Assembly: GCF_051014685.1 (NCBI RefSeq)
Contig: NC_135055.1
Location: 14,558,001 to 14,622,000, forward strand
DNA length: 64,000 bases
Direction: 5' to 3'
Source of the DNA: Ptiloglossa arizonensis
Lineage: Eukaryota; Arthropoda; Insecta; Hymenoptera; Colletidae
Shown: piece after piece, positions 44,785 to 56,465 of the stretch
Layout of the letters: every line of letters starts with the position of its first letter
Numbering within the stretch: position 1 is the stretch's first letter
The notes under the pieces: generated by a model
What the model was told of the DNA's origin: nothing
Database searches by the model: none
The model's input: the letters and a program-made list of their open reading frames with translations, nothing else
Program-made: the position numbers and the translations under genes

Positions 44785-47705
44785 ACTCAACTAAAAGCCA
44801 TACACTTCCAGCAATAAAATGTTGACAATTTGTTCGCGCGATAGGTACTCGGCGAAACGTGTACTCGCGCAACGAAGGTGCCCAGGTTGCTCGGTATTCC
44901 GTGCTCGAGAACCATCACGATTCTCGATCTAAACGAAAACCACGCGGCATTAACCGCTCACCGTGGTTCGAAGCCGTCGTTCGAAGATCAACGCCTCGAC
45001 CACCGGTTACCGATCGAAGATTAACGCCTCGACACCGAGCGATCTACCGATTCGGGGAACGAACAAACGTCCCACGTTCGCGATTTAAGCGGTTCTAACC
45101 ATTCACGCCCACGCAACCCCCACCCGTTATCTTCTCTGCGGGATAATGCGCGGGGACCATAAGGGGGAGGGGCGTGTAATCCCTGGGCGTCGTTCCTCAT
45201 ACGGAAACGCGTCTTTTAATTCCGCTTCCCGTGCACCGAACAATACCGCCGCTTGACGCGCGAAACGATACAGAGTACTCGGACGCGGGAGAAGGGGGAG
45301 AGCGAGATTTTGCTACGAAATGGCGGTGAGGGGGCGTGGGGGAGGCTTTGGAATCTGGTGGGGCACCTGGTGCAACGCTCCCCGACGAACAGAGTCTTGC
45401 AGGAGTCCAGAACGGGCAAAGGAATAACGGGAATCCGCGATAGGATACGGTTCAATTATCCTCGTTCCTTTCTTCCGTGGCTCGGGGAGAGGCGAAATAA
45501 CAATGCACCGTAAGATAAACACACGATAAGCGAGTAGCATTGCGAACGAAATGAAACTGCACCGTCCCGTACAAAGAACTCTTTCTTCTTTCCGGCGTTC
45601 CTCCGTCCCCACCCCCCTGTTTCCTTCCTCGCGTTCTTCGATTTTCCTCGTCGTTCTCCTTCCACCAAGGGGCTGGAATCTCTCCTTTCGTCTTCTGTAA
45701 CACTCCCAGTTCCGTTGTAACGGGGGTGTTTCGGACAGGGGAGGGGGAAAAATACTTTTTTTTAATTTTTACAATCGGTAGTGATTGTTCGATGGAGAAG
45801 AGGGATTTGTGTATACGAAGTGTCCCGAAATTTGTAATGTGAATTGGATCGAGCTTCTGTGGCTCGAAACGAGGGGAAAGTGTGGTGCAACGAAATTGCA
45901 TCGGAGATTTTGGTTTTGGGAAAAATGCGTTTGAAACCTAATTAATGACTGGTGTTACGGTGTTCTACCACGACTTAGATGTCTTGGTCCCAGAAATTTG
46001 AAAAATTGTTAAATATTAATCCGAAATTATCATTTTCCACTGTACTTAATGGTACTGAGTGATTCATTACATATTTTATACGAACAACTTATATATGCAG
46101 TATTAACAACTAAAAACCAACAAATTCTCCAATGGTCAAGCCAGCATTGCCTCAAGAATTATATCAGATTATTAACACACAGTACCTCGCAGAAATTAAA
46201 AAATCGTCCACTGGGTAACAATCGTGCAAATAAAAACATCGAAAACATCCCACTACGAGTAATTGAAACGTTGGCCAATCGCGAGAAGGATGACACGAAA
46301 TAAAAAAGAAACTCTCTCTCGCAAAGTCACCACCTTTTCTATTCTCGTTCTTAATTAATTAATCGTAAATAAACAAGAGGATGGACAGAACGGATCAATC
46401 CCGAATCAATAAAGAGGAATCGATTTCGTATAATAAATCCCATCCAATCGGCGTCTCCGGGGTTCTTTCTTGCACGTCCCCCTCCTCGACTGTTTCTCTC
46501 CCCGCTTCTCGATCGCTCTCGAGTTTCTTTCTCATTATTATACCGCGTATTTTCTTTTTTCCTCCCTCCAGTACCACCCCACCCCCGTCGGGGCTGGTTC
46601 TTCGTCCCCGTGCCCCGTGTTTTTCTTCCCCGTTGGTCTAGTTCTCGCTCCGTCTGTCTGGTCGGGGCGTTTGCTCTAGCGCGTTCTATTTTTCGTCCTC
46701 TTCATCTATCTTCGTTAATGTTTGTCCGCTTTATTTCTCGTAGGTCGGTGCCTCGTGACGCGAGCCACCTCGTTTTTCTTCTCTCTCGCCTGCACCCTCT
46801 GTTCCCACCACCGCTTACCCCCACGGTCCCCTTGGCGAGTTACTTTTTCGTAATTTCCTATTGCCGATACCGGGTTTCCTGACCCGGTTGGAATTCCACT
46901 TCCGTTTCTCGTACGGCGTCTATCTTTGCTCGATAAAGTACGTCCGTGTTCGTTGAAATTTTTCTTCGCAACTGGGCTCGCGATATCCACCAACATCGTC
47001 CCGAAATCCTTAATCTCTCGAGAGGCTCGACGTTGCCGAAGACGTCGTCCCTTGGATCGTTTTTAATCAACGCTTAGCGTCGCGTGTCGGTGAATATTGC
47101 TTTCGAATTTCTCGCGTCTCGAGAGTCTACCTCCATTTTCTTCCCTCCGTTTCCCTCTACTTTGCCGCGCGTCTCATTTGTACCCTGTTCGTTGGTTTCC
47201 CGTGGCTTCGTTTAATATCCATCGAATCCGGTAGCCGGTTCTCCGGAGCGTTTCCGGTTCGACAGGTCGCTCGCGCGAGTCGCTGGACGTACGCCAAACT
47301 CCCAGCTGCCGTGCAGACAATACATCCCTTAAGTGGCGGGCTATGAGATGTTTAAACAACGATCCCGGGGCCAGCCCGACGTAGCTCGACGAACGATCGA
47401 GTGGCCCGTCGGAGGCCAATTGCTAAATGGCTGTTGTCAGTACGCGCTCGGGGGCATCGACGGCCACGTCCGAATCCTTGAAACGCGAACGCTGACGAGA
47501 AAAATGGCCCGATCGGTTTTCCAGCACGGGCTTTCAAGAAGCAACGAGATATCGATGAATCGAGCCGGAACCTCGAGCCACGGTGGGGCTATTTTTGAAC
47601 CGAGACGCGAGTGTGGGTACAACGGATGGAGGGATTTTTGGAGTTTACGGAGAGTTCACGGGGAGGAAGATTTGTAGCAGGGATAGTGATCTTTTGTTAA
47701 TTGTG
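44785..47705. other. Mixed GC-rich islands, no recognised gene
   Basis: GC-rich at 44840-45500 and 47130-47640, pyrimidine-rich at 46440-46870, AT-rich between. Many frames overlap on both strands (for example 45313-45612, 45452-45901, 47333-47677), which points to composition rather than coding. An 84-codon frame at 46049-46303 in AT-rich sequence is the least repetitive but has no recognised domain. Confidence 0.35.
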
Positions 47706-48085
47706 CAAAGAGAACCTTGATGTTGAGCTTTTTTTTCCTTTTGTTTCGATGTGAAAAAGTTGATTGTAAAATTGATGGTAAAGTGATATTGTGAGTTTCT
47801 GAGGAGGTAATATTTAGAGAAGGACTATTTTATGAGTTTATGAGGGATAGAGCAATTCTGAGAGTTTACAAAAATCAAAAATTGTGCAAGGAGATTCTTG
47901 ATATTGAACTTTTTTTTAAGATGAGAAAGTTGATAGTAAAGTTGATGGTAAAGTTACTTTGAGAGTTTCCGAGGAGGTAATATTTAGAGAAGGATCATGA
48001 GTTTATAAGGGATGGAGCGATTTTGAGATTTACAAGAAAGTAACATCTAAAGATCGCCTATGAGTCTATGAGGGATAAAAGAGAA
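47706..48085. repeat. Diverged tandem duplication, about 170-178 bp
   Basis: GAGGAGGTAATATTTAGAGA occurs at 47801 and 47971. It is preceded by CTTGATGTTGAGCTTTTTTT or CTTGATATTGAACTTTTTTT and AAGTTGATGGTAAAG-type words, and followed by TGAGTTTATGAGGGAT-like words. A third, partial unit follows to about 48080. Confidence 0.8.
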
Positions 48086-48206
48086 TAAATTTCAAAGATA
48101 GGTGGAGTTGTAAAAATTATGCAAAGATTGAGGAGGAAAAGAAATGTTAGAAAACGGTGCAAGGGAGTTTTACAATGTTTAATTTTAATTGAAATCCCTC
48201 TTTAGG

Positions 48207-48512
48207 GAAATGTACAACAGAAGTGTAAAACACTTGTAAAGATTACATAAAGATTGAGATCCTTGATATTGTAGGAAGAATATTTTAAGTATGTAAATAA
48301 TGTAGAAGCCAGTGGATGGTTGCTGCTATACTCGACTCATTAGGGTGTAGGTAGGGACCGTCAGAGATACGTACAACAGGGTAGTAAAACAGGTATAATA
48401 GTCGTATAAAGATCAAGACCTTTGATATTGTAGCTGGAATGCTTTAAGTACCTAAGGGATGTATAAATTGATGGTGGTTGTTACGATATGTAACTCATTA
48501 GAGCGTAGATAG
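48207..48512. repeat. Two-copy tandem duplication, 159 bp apart
   Basis: TACAACAG occurs at 48213 and 48372, followed in each copy by GTAAAACA, ATAAAGAT, GATATTGTAG, a TTTAAGTA block, GATGGT and CTCATTAG, then a GTAGGTAG or GTAGATAG end. The copies are moderately diverged. Confidence 0.75.
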
Positions 48513-50380
48513 TCAAAACGGGAATAAATTACAATTTTTATTACAAGAATTTTTATTTAAAAAGATAAGACTTCGGTTTAAGTATATTTTATTAAAAAGA
48601 TCGGGAAAATTCCTCAAATTGTAAAATATGTAAAATTCATCGTGAAGAATTTGGTATTACGGATGTAACGAATTTTTTTTTAATCGTTTAGGATCAAATT
48701 TGATATTTTTACTACAAACCTGTTTCAAAATAACAGAAGATGGAACACGATTATGAACTTTGGATTAATTTTTGTTTTCGAAAGGAATAATTTTTCCACG
48801 CGTTGAAATACGAATTCGAGCACGCGAATAGCGTTCGTCTCGATGGTACTGTTTCGAAACAATGGTTAAAAAAAGTTCCGCGTGTAATCGAATCGTATAT
48901 GCGGCCTGTTTTTGCGAAAACGATATGTATAAATTGGCAACGAATGAAAATTTAAAATGATTGTTGATCCTATCCGATATGAATGCAAAATGCCCACAGG
49001 TTGAAAGGGTGTCATATGGTCACGAATACTGATCGGTTTTCGTTTCGGGCTTGATGCAAGTTGGTTAAAAATATTGTGCATTGTAACATTTATGGAGAAA
49101 AAATTTGAAATCGCTGCGATTTAAATACGTTAAAACGAGAAATCGAATATGCCTCCATTACGAATTTAATTCGTAAACAAATTTTGGTCCGGATATCTAT
49201 TAATTAGAGAAACGAGGTATTATTTTTAATAGTTTAATTTCCAAGATTTTTTCATACTTCAATTTACCGATTTGCTTCACGTAGTTCATTGATAAGCGAT
49301 CAAATGTTTTCGTTTCAAATTCAATGTTTTTAATACAGAATGAACTCGATACAGAATTTTTATATTCCAGTAATATTATTTTCACGTATATCGTAACTGA
49401 AAAAAAAAGAAAACAGTTCTTATTCAGGATTTACATATTAAGATATATTTTTTGCTTATGCAAATGGTAATTAAAAAACATGTTCCACACTCCCATTAAA
49501 AAATCGTATCGGAAAATAGAAGACAGAAGAAAGCAACAATTATTTTTATTTGAGATTATTACGTACATATACCATTAATCACGAAGAAAAATTAATTCAA
49601 TATATTGATTCGTCTAATATGCCCAAGCCTTTGAAGTACCACTTACCTAACTACTTAATCGCGAACGATTAACTCCCACCGAACGCGTGATCCTCATTCC
49701 GAGTAGTGTATTTAGGATTCTCAATTATTCGTAGTGCTGCACACAGAAGCTACCTGTCTGTACACCTTACTGTCGTTTAAATCACATTATCCCAAAATTG
49801 TAACCATTTTTTCGAAACATAGTACCCCTTCCCACAAAATCCATTTACAACCCATCGCAGAGTCTCAAGGTTCGATTGGATTATCGTCCCCAAACGAGAC
49901 ACAAGCTGCTCGTGATTGGCCTTGGTCATCATTCTCTAATCTCTAAGCTTCGTACATACGGATAACATCTGTATTCGGTTGCGTTGTCCATTCAAGCCGC
50001 GAGATTAACGTGGTATACACACTTGTTATCGTGCTATCGCTTTCGAGGCGATCAGATAAAAGCATCGAGGAGCCGCTGGATACAAATTGCGCGGGAACCT
50101 TAACCGCGAGTCCAGTTATCCTCATACCGAACGGTTGCATTAAGTCGCCATTGTTGCTCTGTGTCGGCGGGGCTCGGACACTTAGGGACAACGTAATAAA
50201 ACTTCGCTGGCTGTGAGTTCTTCTCGGCAGTTTGAAAGAGGAAGAAGTTTGTCATGCGGGAAGAATTGATTGTAAACGTTTCGAGTTTGACAGCGATTGT
50301 AGGCGTTGCGGTTCAAAGACGTAGATCTCGGTAACACTGGTCTAGCGCTTCGGGTACATAACAGCAGATCGAGTCTTTTG
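48513..50380. other. Non-coding sequence, nothing recognised
   Basis: Long AT-rich stretch to about 49650, then mixed. A minus-strand TTAG|GTAAGTGG donor-like word at about 49641-49648 has stops in every frame just before it. Nothing else stands out. Confidence 0.4.
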
Positions 50381-50830
50381 GTTTCTACGCATAAGTTCTA
50401 TTGGGTCCAATTTTAGGCCCTCTGTGAAACTGAGGAACGATTGAAAATTAGATTTTTAAAATTATTTTTAGGAACTCTTGAAATTGTTGTGGAGTTGATT
50501 TCTACGTGGAAGTTCTATTGGGTTCAATCTTAGGTCCCTCTGTGAAACTGAAAAACGATTGAAAATTAGATTTTTTAATTTATTTTTAAGAACTCTTGAA
50601 ATTGTTGTGGAGTTGATTTGTATGTAGAAATTCTATTGGGTCCAATCTTAGGTTCTCTGAGAAACTGAAAAACGATTGAAAATTAGATTTTTAATTTACT
50701 TTTAGGAACTCTTGAAACTGTAGTGGAGTTGGTTTCTACGTAGAAGTTCTATTAGGTTCAGTCTCAAGGTTTCTGTAAAATCTTGAGAATCGATCAAAAA
50801 TTAGATATTTCTATTTACATGAAATCTTGT
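50381..50830. repeat. Tandem array, 116-118 bp unit, nearly four copies
   Basis: TTCTATTGGG-type words start at 50396, 50513, 50631 and 50747, giving periods of 117, 118 and 116 bp. Units contain GTTGATTTCTACGTAGAAG, GTCCAATCTTAGG, CTCTGTGAAACTG, ACGATTGAAAATTAGATTTT and AGGAACTCTTGAAATTGTTG. The copies are well conserved except the last. Confidence 0.92.
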
Positions 50831-51574
50831 GTTTCTTTTGATGGTAAAATTTGAATTTTGTTTAGTAAAGTTTCTAAAAATTTCTTTTGCAAGTGTTACG
50901 CACCTAAAGATTTTTATTTTGTTACACCGAGATGTCACTGATCATAGATACCGAGGCTTTCGTCTACAACTGTATTACTCAGGATTCGCAAACTATAGAA
51001 GTATCTAGATCCTAGTATTCACCACTGGTAGAAGGTTTGACTCAGAAAACTAGTCCTCTGATACTGTTCGAATCGTTAAGAACAGAGACATAGACCATCC
51101 TTGGCGTTGGACTACAACAAACAACTTCACCAGTGACACGACCATTACACAGAGCTGTCATTATCCTCGGTTTACCTCATTTCGATTTGTCAGGTTTTGA
51201 AACCGTGGAACAAAGTGTGCAGCGGAATCCTCACACTATCCGTAAGCATGAAGGACCGGTGGAGGCTGGACAGACTTCAGGATTAATTCGTAATATTCTA
51301 AAGAAGAGCGTCTTAAATCGTGTCGCCCATAACTTATCATCCTTTCAACGGACTTCCTCGCGACCATTAATTGAACCGTAATCAAGCATCATTTAATGAA
51401 GGTTCAAACGAGACTCGCTTCTGATAAATGAGAAGAATAAGCCGTTATGAAGTCTTCAACGGTTTACCAAACTCGTAGCCGATGCAATAAATTTTTGTCC
51501 GCATTAAGAACAGTGTAAATCAACGATGAAGATCACCGCTTGGAACATAGATCACGGTCGCCCACCTCCCTTGA
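50831..51574. other. Non-coding sequence, nothing recognised
   Basis: AT-rich to mixed. The 82-codon frame at 51133-51381 shows no recognisable motif. Confidence 0.4.
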
Positions 51575-51628
51575 CAAAAAAAAAAGAGAAAAAAATGGAA
51601 GAAAAAAATAAAATAAAGAAACGAAAAA
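51575..51628. repeat. A-rich purine tract
   Basis: About 54 bp composed almost only of A and G. Low complexity; no further meaning can be read from it. Confidence 0.85.
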
Positions 51629-51966
51629 CCCCCAGAAAGCAACGCTGGGGATTCATGGGGCCCCGCAGGACGAACGAATAATGCCGCGACGAGGAACAAG
51701 TCGGCGCCCGATTCAAATTAGCCGGAACTAACGAGCAGATGGAATGCGCACCCGTGGAGCGAAAGAAGGAAAAAAGGGTTGAGGCGCTGATGCATCATTT
51801 CGGGCTGGTCGTATTTGAAGAACGATCAGCCGGGCCCAGGCGACTGCCGTCGTTATTCTTTAATTAGGCCGGGGTACATGCCGCCGAATCGAAGGCTAAC
51901 GATCGGATCCATCGATCAGGGTATCCGTTTTAACGTCATTAATGTCACGGCGGAGTGACGCGCGCA
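51629..51966. promoter_or_regulatory. GC-rich segment with homeodomain/CRE-like words, speculative
   Basis: Between two purine tracts lies GC-rich sequence with CTTTAATTAGGCC (about 51858), ATCGATC, and CGTCATTAATGTCACG (about 51934), the latter holding the palindrome CATTAATG. Such words fit regulatory DNA, but there is no direct support. Confidence 0.13.
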
Positions 51967-52034
51967 GGGAAAACGAAAAACGAAGACGAAGAAGAAAAAG
52001 AAGAAGAAAAAGAAAGAAAGAAAAAAAGAAAGAA
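51967..52034. repeat. GA/GAA low-complexity purine tract
   Basis: About 68 bp of nearly pure A/G with GAAGAA and GAAA runs. Confidence 0.9.
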
Positions 52035-52887
52035 CACTTCTCGACGGGGAGATAATCGATTTAACGGCTATCACAACATCGTTCGTGAACGCGCGGAGCT
52101 ATAGCGACTGATTAAGAAGTCGCCCGGGAAGGATTAGACCCCTTTGTCGAGGGGTAGGTATGTCGCGGATCGAATTCGATGGAAGTAACGACGAGGGAGA
52201 GAGAGGATTCGAAAGGAATAGGGAAAATTTCACTGCTCTGGGATTTCGAAGTTTGCGAGACTGTACATAAATTAAGTAAGAAGTGTATGGTTAAGGGTCG
52301 TTGACACGAGGACAGGATTCTCGCTATTGTCCTCGGTGTTGATGACCTGTTTACTTAGATTTAAGCTGATGCGTAATCGGGTATCAATGCCCCTCGAACG
52401 TGCGTAATAGGAGTAGTCCTGGGGATCGATGGACTGTTTGTTTAGAAGATAAGTCGAGATGCGTTCGATCGTATCGGCAAGGAGGGATTCCTGATTGAGC
52501 TCTCGATAGAGACTACTCGATTTTAGAGTTATTTGCTTTTATGTTCTTCGTGTATTTTCGTTTTTTATTGTCAGAATAGTTGTTCGAGTTTTGTTTAATG
52601 GTTCACACATTCGTATACTGTAAATTGTACGGTATTGAGGATGTGTGGTTCGTTGACTGGTCGACTGTTTCGATAGTTGTCCAGATCAAAGATAGAAGTA
52701 AGGATCATATTATCGATGGAACGATTGGGTACGAAACTTCAGTAGCAGAATGATTTAAACATCATTGAAATTATTGTAGATTGGAGTCAAAGGTCCTCGA
52801 TGACTCGAACATTATGAGAGAACTAGTTACTACATGCCAAGTCAAAGTTCTTGGTTGTGGTGATACTGAAGGGTAGATGCTTCTACA
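52035..52887. other. Non-coding sequence, weak duplication
   Basis: Around 52322-52390 and 52407-52465 a GTCCT..G..GATGGACTGTTT-like block followed by GAGATGCGT-like words recurs in very diverged form. Nothing coding is apparent. Confidence 0.35.
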
Positions 52888-53235
52888 GTTCGTGATCTCG
52901 GATGAAGGGGGTTATAAGCGAAAATCTCGAAACCCATGAGCGTTGTTGTTGGTTTCTCGGATCTTATCTCTGATGGGATTGCGTTAACCTCCACTGGCAA
53001 AAGTGACTCAAGAGTAAACATTCTTGTAACTGCTGTAAACTGAGGTCAAGGAGTTCGTGATCTCTGATCAATGGGGTTGATGAACTTCGCTACTCGTGAG
53101 AGCAACCCATGAAACTCGCACTCAATGTTGCCGATTCTCCATGTCTTATTCACGATCTCTATTATTCATGATGGAATTGAGTCAAACTTTAGCAGCAAAA
53201 ATAAGCCAAGAGTAAACATCCTAGCAAGTGGAGAT
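52888..53235. repeat. Diverged two-copy duplication, about 165-200 bp
   Basis: GTTCGTGATCTC starts at 52888 and 53053, followed in each copy by GATGAAGGGG/GATCAATGGGG, AACCCATGA, GTTG, TTCTC and TCTTAT blocks, then CAAGAGTAAACAT at about 53009 and 53208. The changing spacing shows indels. Confidence 0.6.
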
Positions 53236-56098
53236 GGTAACAAAAAGGTCCTAGCAGGTGGTTACAATTACTACCACGTTTTGTAAACTTGATAAAAAAT
53301 ACGAGTCAATCATTTTCCAATGATAGAAAGTTTACTCTGTCCTTTCAAATGGGCAATTGCCCATTAATACGTCCTTTTCTGCAAACTTTTCTCTCGTGAG
53401 GATTATTTTTTCTCTTGTTCGTGGGATAGTAACGAAATGAAATCGCCAGACGAATATATAATCAACACCACTCGATCGATCGTCTTCACCACGTAGAAAG
53501 ACACTACACGTACAAGTGCTTGGCTTCGAAGGCCAACGATAACGACAGCGAATAGTTCTGACCAAATACGACTCTACCCTCCTTCGAGCGGTCAACTTCT
53601 CGGCTGGGCTCAGTACAAACGTCGAAGTTTCTGTTATCACGTGGTGGTTCGGTTTGCTCTTCGCCGAGATACTACGACCGGAGCTACAAATTACAAAGTA
53701 CCCTGGAGCGGTATTCGTGGAACGTTTCGCGGTATCCTTTGGTCGGCGAGCGCGTAGACCGAAATCGGATCCACAAGTTTCGAAATATAGATATCTCAAG
53801 GTTGACGTTCCACGCCCAGGATTAGAAGATCCGTTCGAAACGGTAGACCCTGTCGGCGAACACCGAGACTTTCAACCGAGACTTTTCCCAGAGGCGTGTC
53901 GCGTCGTTAACCGTCACCATGGACGCGTGGTGGGGGGAACGGTGGGGCGGCCCTAAAGTTTCGGCTGGAATTCACCGGCGAGGAATTCGGTTCGATTGAA
54001 TCGAACGTCTAGGCCCTTTCCAACGGAGACACTCGAAGGTCTCCGTTCGTCCGTGGATGGGCTCAGACAACCATCCATTCGAAGGCATCTCATACCATCA
54101 GCATCCCAGCCAACCCATTTCCCATTCCTCGGGAACCGTGCTGTACATTTCCCAGACGTGCCCCCAGCCGACAGTCAAATGCCAATACGGCACTTATCCT
54201 CGAACCCGGACTCCCTCCCCACCCCACACCCGGCTTCATCCCCACCACGGGTTCGTCGGCGCGCGACGGGCCAACGGGGGAGCCCCTTCTCACGGCCCCC
54301 TGCCCCCGAAAGCTTTTAAACCATTACGGAGAATGACGCATCGCGGATCGTCCCGTGGAATTCTCCCGCGTATATTCCGCTGTGTGTCTTCGGGAGTACT
54401 TCGACAGTATTTATGGAGATGGATGCGCCGCGATGGGAGCGAAACCGTTTCACCAGCCGCTGTCGATGTCGGATTTAGGTGGATCGATGACGATTTATAC
54501 GGTCCCGAGAAATTAAGGGTTGCACACCGGACGGAGGAAAAGAGGGGAGGATGATTTCCCTCCGTTGGGACTTCAGACTCGCGGGTGGTGACTCGAAAGT
54601 TCCGGGGAAGAACCTCTATTCTTCCAAGTAATTAACCAACTGGGTGCTCGGATGATGAATTTTTTTTTTTGTTGCAAATACGAATTTTGCAGTGGAGCTT
54701 TGGCGAGTGATCTTAGTTTCGAGAAATTTGATTCGGATAGGTGGGGTATTGTCGATGGTTATTCGAAGTAATTGAAGGGAGGGGGAGAATGCTTCGATGA
54801 GCACATTTTTGCAAGCACGAATTGCGCGATGTATTTTTGATCTGTAATTTTACTTTTCGGAAACTGAATCGAAATAGACGAATGGGGTAGTTTTTTGTGA
54901 AAGGAAGAATCGAGGGGTAGAAAATTTTATTCTCTACCCCTATTACATTTTTCAACATCTCTCGAGGTATACGAAAATATAAATCAACGAGACGTTACTA
55001 CAATCGTCAAACGAACTACCATGACTTATTATTCTTTCGTTACGATTTCAGGACGCGTGTAAGCAATTTTTTATTGTCAAACGATCAAGTACGTAATTTC
55101 CATCGTTCTTCAATTCATAATTACTCGCCTTCGAGGTTTACGAATTTTAATAAAAATTCCGAGTTCTCTGGTCAGATATTCAACGTACAATAACGCGCGA
55201 CTTACTGCGAATGATTGTATTTTTTATAGTAACACCGCGAGAATGATTCCGGGCACCGTTGGCTCGTTCTAAAAAATTGCTTTTTTAAATCTTAACGCGT
55301 GCGCGGAAGTTATTCCCGTCGAGATTGAAATATTTGCATGAATATCGATTGACCGGAAGCATTCATAAAATTCTGGACTTTTCAATTTCATCTTCGCAGA
55401 AATTGATGAGTTTTTCACCGAGCCGAGCGCATCCGTTTCAAAACCGATCGGTTTCGTCCGATCGTCCCTGTAACTGGCCTCGCGGTATCGTAATAGGGCA
55501 TTTGCATTTCAGTACTTTGGGTGGTTTGAAACCGTTCCGAACGAATAAAATCGATGCGTCTCGAGAAACTCTCTGTCAAATATTTATCATTTATCTTCGA
55601 CATCAATGGTATTTTGACAACTTTCACGGAGATTGATTCATTGCCCCCGTGTCGCGAAATTGATCCACACGTTGAAATTAAAATAAACTTTTATCTTTCG
55701 CTTGTGTATATTTTGAATCATCCGATACACAGGGTGCATCGTTTAAACAGATCCCCTATTTGATGTTATTAATATTCTTATTATTTCGTTTCATTTTCTT
55801 TGCACTTTGTTCAAATATATACTCAATCGATTGAAAGGAAAAATAAAGTTTAATTTAGAATTTTTGGAGTTCCAAACTGTACCACCGTGTTTATAAATAA
55901 GATAATGGGATCGTTTAAGGATCGTACAAAATTCAAGACCTCGTCAATTGTTCTATATTTGTTGGTTCCCAAATTATACTAGTTGGTTAAAATAAAACTC
56001 CTTGAAAGTACGAATTGCTGTACTTTTAAATAATAACGATGAATCGGAAATATCTCCTCCTGTTTCCAAAATTTGCCTCGCGTCACGCTTTATTTTTT
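53236..56098. other. GC-rich island, then AT-rich sequence; no recognised gene
   Basis: From 53560 to 54560 the sequence is GC-rich and carries long frames in two + frames (53996-54319, 54057-54554) and on the minus strand (53332-53799). The 165-codon frame is rich in His, Pro and Ser, but three overlapping frames over the same DNA argue for composition. A TTTCAG acceptor-like word ends at 55048 with no convincing exon after it. From 54650 the sequence is AT-rich. Confidence 0.35.
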
Positions 56099-56465
56099 CG
56101 TGGACGAATTTTTAATAGAAACGGGATGCAACGCGTATAGAAATTAAATTGTTTTCACGGTACTTACGGTATTTCATAATTTTGTAAATTCTACGATCAA
56201 TATTTCACCGCTGTAAATTTTCTTATTACTCATTTTCCATTTCCTTATTTCATAAATTCCATCGAAATATGCTCGTAAGCTTTCATGGACGAATTTTTAA
56301 CAGAATCGGGAAATAATGCGTATAGAAATTAAATTGTTTTCACGGTACTTGTGGTATTCCATAATTTTGTAAATTCTACGATCAATATTTCACCGCTGTA
56401 AATTTTCCTATCAGTCACTTTCCATTTCTTTATTTCATAAATTCGATCCAAGTATACACGTGCAT
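56099..56465. repeat. Two-copy tandem duplication, 185 bp unit
   Basis: TGGACGAATTTTTAA begins at 56101 and 56286. Both copies contain GCGTATAGAAATTAAATTG, TTTTCACGGTACTT, ATAATTTTGTAAATTCTACG, ATCAATATTTCACCGCTG and CATTTCTTTATTTCATAAAT-like blocks. Identity is high, implying a fairly recent event. Confidence 0.92.

Noticed and set aside
45313..45901. Long minus-strand frames in GC-rich DNA
   Set aside because: Two overlapping registers and + frames over the same bases; Arg/Ser-rich composition only.
49641..49648. Minus-strand TTAG|GTAAGTGG donor or ratchet-like junction
   Set aside because: No pyrimidine tract upstream and stops in all frames just before the donor.
53996..54554. Overlapping frames of 107 and 165 codons, the longer rich in His, Pro and Ser
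   Set aside because: Several frames open over the same GC-rich DNA on both strands; no domain or splice context.
55042..55060. GATTTCAG followed 7 nt later by GTAAGC
   Set aside because: Acceptor is fair, but a 7-nt exon with a weak donor cannot be supported from sequence.
55206..55268. Minus-strand 63-nt segment between TTTTTTAG and GTAAGTCG
   Set aside because: Two of three frames open by chance in so short a segment, and the acceptor tract is A-rich.
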